Positions 1 through 6,212 of a stretch of DNA of 61,453 nt are shown piece by piece (the stretch's first letter is position 1; every line of letters begins with the position of its first letter). Location: assembly GCF_900108085.1 (NCBI RefSeq), contig NZ_FNVR01000025.1:1-61453 (forward strand), given 5' to 3'. The notes under the pieces are model-generated. The model searched no databases. It had not been told where the DNA came from and worked only from the letters and a program-made list of their open reading frames with translations. Source of the stretch: Algoriphagus boritolerans DSM 17298 = JCM 18970 (GTDB taxonomy: Bacteria > Bacteroidota > Bacteroidia > Cytophagales > Cyclobacteriaceae). The position numbers and the translations under genes were made by a program.

Positions 1-15
1 GCCGCCACATTATTC

Positions 16-46
16 AAAGCCTCCGGAGAAATCCAGAGGCTTTTTT
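16..46 (+). terminator. Rho-independent terminator, upstream gene outside window
   Basis: AGCCTC at 18-23 pairs with GAGGCT at 36-41 and is followed by a T run at 41-46. The gene it serves lies left of the window. An A-rich flank means it could also work on the minus strand. Confidence 0.75.
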
Positions 47-106
47 GCGTTTAAACACTTCTAAAAAAAAAATCTAAACAAAATACATTTTCAACCAGGT
101 TAAAAA

Positions 107-132
107 TGAAAAAGGCAAGCCGGAAGCTTGCC
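107..132 (-). terminator. Terminator downstream of tRNA-Ala
   Basis: A 7-bp stem, GGCAAGC (114-120) with GCTTGCC (126-132), has a 5-base loop. The A run at 109-113 reads as a T run on the minus strand. It sits 5 bp past the 3' end of tRNA-Ala and probably ends that transcript. Confidence 0.7.
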
Positions 133-136
133 TTCG

Positions 137-210
137 TGGAGGATAACGGATTCGAACCGATGACCTCTACACTGCCAGTGTAGCGCTCTAGCCAACTGAG
201 CTAATCCCCC
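137..210 (-). tRNA. tRNA-Ala (anticodon GGC)
   Basis: Read on the minus strand, the acceptor arm GGGGGAT pairs with ATCCTCC with one G-U pair. A D arm (TTAGCTCAGTTGG), a 5-bp anticodon stem with loop CTGGCAG, and a T arm with GGTTCGAATCC are all present. The anticodon is GGC, so it reads GCC (and GCU) alanine codons. CCA is not encoded. Confidence 0.93.
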
Positions 211-220
211 TTTAAATTAT

Positions 221-303
221 TTCGGATTCGAGAACTGATGACCTTCCTGCTAGCTAGCGGGACACTCTAGTCCGGAACGCTTTCAGAAAGCTAATCCACC
301 GAA
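221..303 (-). pseudogene. Degenerate tRNA-like sequence
   Basis: On the minus strand this begins TTCGG and ends CCGAA (5-bp pairing). It contains GGATTAGCT like a tRNA 5' half and GGTCATCAGTTCTCGAATCC like a T arm; the functional tRNA-Ala just downstream has GGTCATCGGTTCGAATCC. The D arm has collapsed into GCTTTC/GAAAGC with no normal GG loop, the T loop has extra bases, and the centre contains two short hairpins (GGAC/GTCC and GCTAGCTAGC) instead of one anticodon arm. I read it as a decayed duplicate of a tRNA transcribed with tRNA-Ala, or a small structured RNA derived from one. Confidence 0.45.
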
Positions 304-355
304 TCGGAGTGCAAATATAGAACGGGAATCCTTCCTCGCAAATAAATCTTTACTC

Positions 356-958
356 CTACCCGTAATTTATCCGAGTTAGGATACTTCGACCAAGCGTGAC
401 TTCATCTGTAAACTCCAATTCTCCACCGACTGGTATCCCACGGGCGATTGAACTGACCTTAATGCCGGAATCTTTTAGCCTTCTACTTAGATAAAAAGAG
501 GTGGTGTCACCTTCCATTGTAGCCGAAAGCGCCAATATTATTTCCGAAACTTCTCCCTTGTTTACACGGGTTATCAGCGATTCAATTTTTAGTTCTTCAG
601 GTCCGATTCCCTGAATCGGAGAAATCACGCCGCCCAATACATGATAAAGTCCCTGGTATTGATTTGTATTTTCAATCGCCAACACATCCCGAATATCCTC
701 TACCACACAGATGATTGATCGATCTCTCCGATGGCTTTTGCAGATACTGCAGGTAAGATCATCGGAGATGTTGTGACAGGTCTGGCAATATTTTATTTCT
801 TCCCGCATCCTGGTGATTGCCAAAGCCAGAGCTTCTGTCACTACCTCGTTTTGCTTCAGAAGGTGAAGGGCAAGTCGCACGGCTGTTTTTTTTCCTATTC
901 CAGGCAGGCGGGATATTTCCGTCACCGCATCTTCGATAAGTTTGGAGGGGAAGTTCAA
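356..958 (-). CDS. recR: Recombination mediator protein RecR
   Basis: 200 aa, the usual RecR length. RecR works with RecO (and RecF, encoded at the other end of this window) to load RecA at single-strand gaps during RecFOR repair. Visible in order: a helix-hairpin-helix (LPGIGKKTA, residues 18-26), a four-cysteine zinc finger (C58, C61, C70, C73), and a Toprim domain from about residue 80 (VVEDIRD near 85-91, ALSATMEGD later). It lies 11 bp after clpS on the same strand and could be cotranscribed with it. The start ATG is followed directly by the conserved N-terminus, so no other start is needed. Confidence 0.96.
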   Translation of the reverse strand: MNFPSKLIEDAVTEISRLPGIGKKTAVRLALHLLKQNEVVTEALALAITRMREEIKYCQTCHNISDDLTCSICKSHRRDRSIICVVEDIRDVLAIENTNQYQGLYHVLGGVISPIQGIGPEELKIESLITRVNKGEVSEIILALSATMEGDTTSFYLSRRLKDSGIKVSSIARGIPVGGELEFTDEVTLGRSILTRINYG

Positions 959-969
959 GAAATTAGCAT

Positions 970-1263
970 TTAAAGGATGGTTGCCTGGATACCTGAATCC
1001 AGGATTGCTTCACACATGGGCTTAAGTTCTTCCATAGATCCTTTCTTTACAGCACATTTTCCCTTATAATGAATTACCAGGGTGCACTGCTCGGCTTGTT
1101 CGTGTGAATGTTTGCAAACTTTCATCAGAATATTGATGACGTGTTCGAAGGTATTGAAGTCATCATTGAAGACCACCAGATCCAATTCCTCTTGGTCTAG
1201 TAGATCCTCCAGGAGAATTTCCGACTCTTCGATGTAGGGAAGGGTTGTGCTTGAATGGTTCAT
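970..1263 (-). CDS. clpS: ATP-dependent Clp protease adaptor ClpS
   Basis: 97 aa cytoplasmic adaptor that delivers N-degron substrates to ClpAP (or ClpCP). The family signature VVFNDDFNTFEHVI starts at residue 30; the acidic pair N33/D34-D35 forms the N-end recognition pocket in characterised ClpS. The C-terminal half has the expected HYKGKC and GSMEELKP segments that contact the Clp N domain. The first about 28 residues are an acidic flexible tail. It is upstream of recR in the same direction, with an 11-base gap. Confidence 0.93.
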   Translation of the reverse strand: MNHSSTTLPYIEESEILLEDLLDQEELDLVVFNDDFNTFEHVINILMKVCKHSHEQAEQCTLVIHYKGKCAVKKGSMEELKPMCEAILDSGIQATIL

Positions 1264-1315
1264 TTTGCAAAATTAAGAATAATAGACAACTTAGCGCGAA
1301 ACCTTACTTTCCTTT

Positions 1316-2761
1316 ATGAATTTCCAAATCGTCTTACTGGTCATTTCGGCTTATTTTCTTTTACTTTTTTTGATTTCCTGGTATACTTCACGAAAAGTAA
1401 CTGTCGATAGTTTTTTCACAGGAGACAGGCAATCACCGTGGTTTCTGGTGGCATTTGGGATGATTGGGGCCTCGCTTTCAGGGGTTACATTCATCTCGGT
1501 TCCAGGGGAAGTAGGTAATAGTAACTTCTTTTACTTCCAGGTTGTTTTGGGTTATACGCTGGGATATTTCACGATTGCCAAGGTTCTCCTTCCGCTATAC
1601 TACCGGCTCAATCTGGTTTCCATTTATTCTTATTTGGAAGATAGGTTTGGATTTTGGTCGTATAAGACAGGCGCTTTTTTCTTTATACTTTCCCGTGCGC
1701 TGGGCTCCTCGTTGAGACTTTATTTGGTAGCCAGTGTGTTGCAGTTGATTCTTTTCGATTCGCTGGGAATCCCATTTTGGGTTTCGGTTTTAATTACAGT
1801 GGGTTTGATCTGGCTTTACACACATCGAGGTGGAATCAAAACGGTCGTGTGGACGGATACCTTACAAACGTTTTTTATGCTTGCTGCTGTAGTGATTACC
1901 ATATTTTTCATTGGAAATGAACTCGGGATCAAAAGCCTGGGAGATTACTTTTCATCTGTCGCAGATGATAACCGGTCGGAGATTTTCAACTGGGACTGGA
2001 AGGCCGGCACAAATTTCTTCAAACAGTTTATTTCAGGGGCATTTATCACCATTGTGATGACTGGTCTGGATCAGGATATGATGCAGAAAAATCTAACCTG
2101 TAAAAATATCGGCGATGCTCAGAAAAACATGTTTTGGTTTACCACCATTCTTGTAGTGGTAAATCTGCTTTTCCTTTCTTTAGGTGTCCTTCTTTATTTG
2201 TACGCAGAGAGTAAGGGAATACAACTTCCGGCAAAATCGGATGAACTTTTTCCATTGCTAGCCACCCAATATTTTTCTCCTTTCATCGGAATCGTCTTTG
2301 TATTGGGAATCATCGCCGCAGCCTACTCAAGTGCAGATTCCACCTTGACGGCATTGACGACTTCTTTTTGCATTGATTTCCTTCAGATCGAGCGGAAATT
2401 CGCGCCGGAAAAGCGGATCCTCGTACGCAAAAAAGTTCATCTTGTTTTTACCGGATTGATGTTTTTTATGATTTTGGGATTTTATTGGCTCAATAATCAA
2501 AGTGTTATCAATTCGGTATTCATAATTGCGGGATACACCTATGGACCACTACTCGGACTTTATTCTTTTGGGCTTTTTACCAAAATGAAAGTCAAAGATC
2601 GTTTCGTTCCCTACCTTGCTGTGGCATCCCCGATCATCACTTTTATTATCAGCCAAAACTCAGAGAAATGGCTTTGGGGTTATAAATTCGGTTTTGAAGC
2701 ATTGATCTTAAATGGAGTCTTGATGTTTTTGGGTCTTTATCTGCTGCGCAAAAAAGACTAA
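1316..2761 (+). CDS. Sodium:solute symporter (SSS family)
   Basis: 481 aa inner-membrane protein with about 13 hydrophobic segments throughout, matching the SSS/SSF fold (PutP/SGLT type). Recognisable pieces are FGMIGASLSGVTFISVPG near residues 47-64 (sodium-site helix 1 region), a TDTLQTFFM segment near 180, and AAYSSADSTLTALTT near 335-349, the conserved sodium-site helix 8. The substrate cannot be read from sequence. Its stop overlaps by 4 bases the stop of the convergent alkyltransferase-like gene. The start lies about 50 bp from divergent clpS, so the two share one short promoter region. Confidence 0.88.
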   Translation: MNFQIVLLVISAYFLLLFLISWYTSRKVTVDSFFTGDRQSPWFLVAFGMIGASLSGVTFISVPGEVGNSNFFYFQVVLGYTLGYFTIAKVLLPLYYRLNLVSIYSYLEDRFGFWSYKTGAFFFILSRALGSSLRLYLVASVLQLILFDSLGIPFWVSVLITVGLIWLYTHRGGIKTVVWTDTLQTFFMLAAVVITIFFIGNELGIKSLGDYFSSVADDNRSEIFNWDWKAGTNFFKQFISGAFITIVMTGLDQDMMQKNLTCKNIGDAQKNMFWFTTILVVVNLLFLSLGVLLYLYAESKGIQLPAKSDELFPLLATQYFSPFIGIVFVLGIIAAAYSSADSTLTALTTSFCIDFLQIERKFAPEKRILVRKKVHLVFTGLMFFMILGFYWLNNQSVINSVFIIAGYTYGPLLGLYSFGLFTKMKVKDRFVPYLAVASPIITFIISQNSEKWLWGYKFGFEALILNGVLMFLGLYLLRKKD

Positions 2762-3096
2762 ACCCCAAGCTCTTTCCCGGGATCCCAGAATACCTTTTCA
2801 AAGTCCTGAACTTGGTCATTTTCCACGTTTATCCCATCGGCTATCAGCAATTCCTGCATTCGGGTCGGACTTTCGAAATGGTGTTTTCCGGTCAGGAGTC
2901 CTTGGCGATTGACCACTCGCTGCGCAGGGACATCCGGCATAGCATGGGCAGCATTCATGGCATATCCCACCATCCGGGCACCACTTTTCAAGCCGAGGTA
3001 GTGGGCAATTGCTCCATAGCTGGTTACTCTTCCTTTTGGAATTTCGCGCACGACCTGATAGACTAAGTCGAAGTAGTTAACCTTGCCTGTGTTCAT
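2758..3096 (-). CDS. Alkyltransferase-like DNA repair protein (ATL, MGMT family without active Cys)
   Basis: 112 aa, covering only the C-terminal DNA-binding domain of O6-alkylguanine-DNA alkyltransferases. The winged helix-turn-helix and arginine finger region (SYGAIAHYLG, SGARMVGYAM) are present. The active site that reads PCHRV in true alkyltransferases is PAQRVV (residues 57-62), so the methyl-accepting cysteine is replaced by alanine. ATL proteins of this kind bind O6-alkylguanine and flag it for nucleotide excision repair without removing the alkyl group. It overlaps the upstream mechanosensitive channel gene by 20 bases, suggesting translational coupling. Confidence 0.88.
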   Translation of the reverse strand: MNTGKVNYFDLVYQVVREIPKGRVTSYGAIAHYLGLKSGARMVGYAMNAAHAMPDVPAQRVVNRQGLLTGKHHFESPTRMQELLIADGINVENDQVQDFEKVFWDPGKELGV

Positions 3097-3970
3097 GGTT
3101 CCATTGAATCAAAGCCTGGTTGATTTCTTTTTTTACGAGAATTTCTGTTGGCTTTTCACCTGTTTTTATAGGGAATTGAAACCTCACCAAGAAGGTTTCT
3201 GCTTTTCTTTCGATCACATTCAACTGGGCGCCTTCGGCAAAAACAATGTCAGGATATTTTTTAATTCTCTCCGTGAGGGTTTCCTCCAAAGCATCCAAAT
3301 GGATTTCATTTTTAGAAGAAATCTCGAAATCGAAAATGACCTGGTGTGTATTGTTTTTTGAAAAATTGACCACATCCTGAGTTAGTGCCAGCGTGTTTGG
3401 AATCAGGATTATTTCCCCGGCATCATTTTTCAAGACCAAATTGATCAGGGTAATATCCCGAATAAAACCAATATGCCGTCCAATTTGGATTTTGTCTCCG
3501 ATCTCCAGTTGATCCGAAAACATCATAATCAACCCATTGACAATGTTGGTGATGTAATCCTTGGTCAACAGGGCAATCGCTGCTGCGACGATGGTAATAC
3601 TTGTCAAGAATTCCAAAGGCTTAATCCCAAAAACCAACATCAAGCAAATCAGTAAGGCAAAGCTGGTGAGTATTCCTGCGATTCGGTCGATACCAAGCAT
3701 GAAGTTAGGCTGTACCTTGGCGTCTTCCCGCTGTCTCAAATAAATTTGAAGCGTAATAATCCGGCCAAGAGAAATGATCAAATTGGCACTGAGGAGAAAA
3801 ATCAGTGTCTTGACCACTCGGTTAATAATTTCATATTGCTCAAGAAATGGACTTAAAAAAGTGTTCCCTTCATAAATGATTTCCAGGATGATCAGTAGGA
3901 ATAGTTTTATCACAAAGTTTCTTTTGCGGACATTCTCCCTAAATCGGATACTGCTTTTGAGGTGATTCAT
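3077..3970 (-). CDS. MscS-family mechanosensitive ion channel
   Basis: 297 aa. Hydrophobic helices at roughly residues 20-40, 55-78, 92-112 and 118-145 precede the MscS beta domain (DKIQIGRHIGFIRDITL, NDAGEIILIPNTL), which is the diagnostic fold. It likely releases small solutes on hypo-osmotic shock, acting in the inner membrane. The C-terminal alpha/beta vestibule is also present. The gene starts 59 bp from divergent SDR gene 4030 and overlaps the ATL gene downstream. Confidence 0.9.
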   Translation of the reverse strand: MNHLKSSIRFRENVRKRNFVIKLFLLIILEIIYEGNTFLSPFLEQYEIINRVVKTLIFLLSANLIISLGRIITLQIYLRQREDAKVQPNFMLGIDRIAGILTSFALLICLMLVFGIKPLEFLTSITIVAAAIALLTKDYITNIVNGLIMMFSDQLEIGDKIQIGRHIGFIRDITLINLVLKNDAGEIILIPNTLALTQDVVNFSKNNTHQVIFDFEISSKNEIHLDALEETLTERIKKYPDIVFAEGAQLNVIERKAETFLVRFQFPIKTGEKPTEILVKKEINQALIQWNHEHRQG

Positions 3971-4029
3971 GTTTCAATCGAAAAATAAAGCCTAATTTTA
4001 GCAATTATCGAAACAAAAACAGAGAAGAC

Positions 4030-4707
4030 ATGAGTAGAAATATAATCGTAACCGGTGCAGCGGGAGGTCTTGGAAGGGCTGTTGTGGATAAATTCAAGCG
4101 GGAAGGCTATCATGTGATTGCATTGCTGAGACCTAATCATGGTGAACCGGTCGAAGAAGCTGATGATAACTATGAAGTGGATGTCACTGACGAAGCTGCT
4201 GTTCTGGATTTTGTCAGAGAGTTTCAGATGCAGTATAATGATTTGGATGCCTTGGCCATGCTGGTTGGGGGATTTGCAATGGGCGATTTGGAATCTACCG
4301 CTGAGAAAGATATCCAGTCGATGTTTCACCTGAATTTTTTCAGCGCTTACCACATGGTTCGCGGATTTTTGCCAATCATGAAAAAGCAGCAAAAAGGAAC
4401 ATTTCTATTTGTAGGAGCAAGGCCTGCCTTGGAGTTGGATAAAGCAAAAGGGACAATTGCCTATGCCCTCAGTAAAAATTTGGTGGTATCCCTAGCGGAA
4501 ATCCTGGCTGAAGAGGTGAAAGAAACACCCATCCGAAGTCATGTTTTCATACCCAGTATCATTGATACCCAGGCCAATCGGGAATCGATGCCTGATGCTG
4601 ATTTTTCCCGGTGGGTGAGTCCTAAAGATATAGCAGAAGCAATGCATTATACCGTCAATAATCCAGCTCTGAGAAATATGACTTTCAAACTTTATGGAGG
4701 GGTTTAA
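4030..4707 (+). CDS. SDR-family NAD(P)-dependent oxidoreductase
   Basis: 225 aa, standard short-chain dehydrogenase length. The N-terminal Rossmann glycine motif TGAAGGLGR is at residues 8-16 and the catalytic Y145-x3-K149 is seen as YALSK. The strand that usually carries the catalytic serine reads FLFVGARPAL (about 126-133), with Gly/Ala where Ser is expected, so catalysis may be altered or the Ser may lie elsewhere. LVGGFAMGDL near 79-87 replaces the usual NNAG motif. Substrate unknown. The small secreted protein gene follows after 11 bp. Confidence 0.85.
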   Translation: MSRNIIVTGAAGGLGRAVVDKFKREGYHVIALLRPNHGEPVEEADDNYEVDVTDEAAVLDFVREFQMQYNDLDALAMLVGGFAMGDLESTAEKDIQSMFHLNFFSAYHMVRGFLPIMKKQQKGTFLFVGARPALELDKAKGTIAYALSKNLVVSLAEILAEEVKETPIRSHVFIPSIIDTQANRESMPDADFSRWVSPKDIAEAMHYTVNNPALRNMTFKLYGGV

Positions 4708-4718
4708 TCTGGAAGTGT

Positions 4719-5180
4719 ATGACTAAAAGAATTCTATTTGCAGGCCTATTGGGTCTGCTTTTCTGTTTCCCTGCCTTCTCTCAGACTGAAGAAGAGCAGG
4801 TCGAAGCCGTGATTAAAAGTCTTTTTGAAGGAATGCGGGCCAAAGATGTCGATCAGGTAACTGCTGCTTTTTCCAAAGATGCCCTGATGCAGACCGTGAT
4901 CGCCAAGCCCGAAGGGAGTGAGGTAGCAAGTAATGCCGTGGCGGACTTTATCTCCCGGATTGCCTCCACGCCGGTAGAGACCCAACTGGACGAACGAATT
5001 TTAGCATATCAAATCAAAATCGATGGGACTATGGCTTCAGCCTGGACACCTTATCAATTCTATACCAACGGCACTTTCAGTCACTGTGGAGTCAACTCCT
5101 TCCAACTCGTAAAAATGGCTGAGGGCTGGAAAATTGTTTACATCATCGACACCAGAAGAAAAGAACCCTGCGAACGCTAA
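4719..5180 (+). CDS. Secreted SnoaL/NTF2-like protein
   Basis: 153 aa. The N-terminus (MTKRILFAGLLGLLFCFPAFSQ) is a classic Sec signal peptide with probable cleavage after FSQ, so the product is exported. The mature part resembles the NTF2/SnoaL cone fold: an initial helix EEEQVEAVIKSLFEGMRAKDVDQVTAAF followed by alternating strands, with a final GWKIVYIIDTRR strand typical of the family. No catalytic residues can be assigned. Sandwiched between the SDR gene (11 bp) and the Gre-like gene (5 bp), it probably belongs to a three-gene transcript ending at the terminator near 5700. Confidence 0.75.
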   Translation: MTKRILFAGLLGLLFCFPAFSQTEEEQVEAVIKSLFEGMRAKDVDQVTAAFSKDALMQTVIAKPEGSEVASNAVADFISRIASTPVETQLDERILAYQIKIDGTMASAWTPYQFYTNGTFSHCGVNSFQLVKMAEGWKIVYIIDTRRKEPCER

Positions 5181-5185
5181 AATTT

Positions 5186-5641
5186 ATGAACGAATTCAAA
5201 TCAAAAGTCTATCAGACTGCACTCAGGCAACTTAAAGAAAAGGAGGCCTTGCTCAATGAGGAGCGAAAAAATATGATTGAAAGCATCCTAGAAGAAGAGA
5301 AAAACAGCGCAGGAGATAAATACGAAACCAGCCGAGAAACAATCACTCAGGATCTTAATACCATCGAAAAGCAGATAAAGCAAAGTAAACTAGACCTAGA
5401 GGAACTTTATCGTCTCCAAACGATCAAAGATACGCCAGCCTCCGTTCAGGAAGGTGCCTTGGTCAGGCTGGGCGCAGATTGGTTTTTGATGGCGGTCAGT
5501 ATCGGACAGGTGAAAATAGAGGATACAAAAGTGTTTCTGATGAGTAAAGATTCCCCTCTGGGTGAACTTCTCATTGGAAAGAAAAAGAAAGATCAGGTCA
5601 GTTTCCGTGGAAAAATACAGCTGATCGAAGAGTTGATTTGA
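5186..5641 (+). CDS. GreA/GreB-family-like protein
   Basis: 151 aa with an N-terminal charged coiled-coil-like stretch (about residues 1-80) and a C-terminal domain containing GALVRLGADWFLMAV and SPLGELLIGKKKKDQVSF. The last motif closely resembles the FKBP-like domain of Gre transcript-cleavage factors (SPLGxALLGKKxGDEV). Gre factors insert the coiled coil into the RNA polymerase secondary channel. Here the tip acidic residues needed for cleavage are not obvious (DKYETSRE near 44-51 lies in the right area). It is related but divergent, so it may modulate RNA polymerase without canonical GreA function. Confidence 0.7.
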   Translation: MNEFKSKVYQTALRQLKEKEALLNEERKNMIESILEEEKNSAGDKYETSRETITQDLNTIEKQIKQSKLDLEELYRLQTIKDTPASVQEGALVRLGADWFLMAVSIGQVKIEDTKVFLMSKDSPLGELLIGKKKKDQVSFRGKIQLIEELI

Positions 5642-5666
5642 TCAGAAATTAATCCTTTTGGAAATA

Positions 5667-5714
5667 AAGCTCATCAGTTCTGTGGTAAAGTCCAGAAGGA
5701 TGAGCTTTTCTTTT
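5667..5714 (+). terminator. Terminator after the Gre-like gene
   Basis: AAGCTCATC (5667-5675) pairs perfectly with GATGAGCTT (5699-5707), followed by TTCTTTTCC. The loop is 23 bases long, which is larger than usual. It separates the SDR/NTF2/Gre transcript from the threonine operon. Confidence 0.65.
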
Positions 5715-5956
5715 CCTACAAGCTAAAAAAATACTTTTACCTCGGTTTCTACCCGAATTCTGATTCTGAAAGTTTCCAGGTTAAATTATCAAAAGGTTAA
5801 CATTTTGAGATTAATGCTGTGAAAATTTTAGAAAAATCGGAGTTCTCTATCACTTTGTTTGGTCAATCCGTTTTTTCGCTGTAAAATTGTCAAGTGAATC
5901 TTTCCGTCATGGTTCTTGCCTCAATTTCTTTTTCACTTATTTCAGGTCTATCAGAA

Positions 5957-6022
5957 ATGGTAGAGAGTGTAGTTGTATTTTTTATTTTTACCACAGGAAT
6001 GACCACCATGATTACGGGGTGA
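5957..6022 (+). CDS. Threonine operon leader peptide (attenuator), thrL-like
   Basis: A 21-codon reading frame, ATG at 5957 and TGA at 6020, whose last ten residues read TTGMTTMITG: five threonines and one isoleucine, plus another Ile earlier and two internal Met. Thr/Ile-rich leader peptides are the sensing element of thr-operon attenuation in enterobacteria (E. coli thrL). It lies 190 bp upstream of thrA, in a 500-bp spacer with no other gene. Its stop codon sits in the loop of a 5-bp hairpin (ACGGG at 6015-6019 with CCCGT at 6023-6027). Ribosome stalling on the Thr codons would prevent this hairpin and could re-pair downstream RNA. Function is inferred; the peptide itself is directly visible. 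Confidence 0.7.
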   Translation: MVESVVVFFIFTTGMTTMITG

Positions 6023-6181
6023 CCCGTCTTCATCTTTAGTTACTCGCCCCAGAGGTCGTTTCGGCCAATCATTAATTTCCAGCATTAATTTCCAAGTCAT
6101 TTATGAAATCGAGCAGGACAAAAACGTCAAAACCAGCAGTGATCCTAAGTCACCGGTCTGCTAAAAGGTAGGCTCGAAATC
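6015..6181 (+). promoter_or_regulatory. Candidate thr attenuator RNA region
   Basis: Downstream of the leader codons are alternative pairings: ACGGG/CCCGT at 6015-6027, a run CGCCCC at 6047-6052 that could compete for the same GGGG, GGTC/GGCC around 6056-6068, and AGCA-GTGA/TCAC-TGCT around 6137-6166. I see no strong GC stem followed by a T run, so the terminator half is not resolved by eye. The rest of the spacer 5715-5956 shows no gene. Confidence 0.4.
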
Positions 6182-6212
6182 TCAATGATCTTTGAATAAA
6201 AATTATAAAACT

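Noticed and set aside
221..303. An amber-suppressor tRNA, since CTA occurs in the central part and a TAG interrupts the gene near 60932
   Set aside because: There is no 5-bp anticodon stem with a 7-base loop around CTA, and the D arm is missing.
5999..6017. Similarity to the lacZ start (ATGACCnnnATGATTACG), suggesting vector carry-over
   Set aside because: Only a short stretch matches and it forms part of a sensible Thr-rich reading frame in the right place before thrA.
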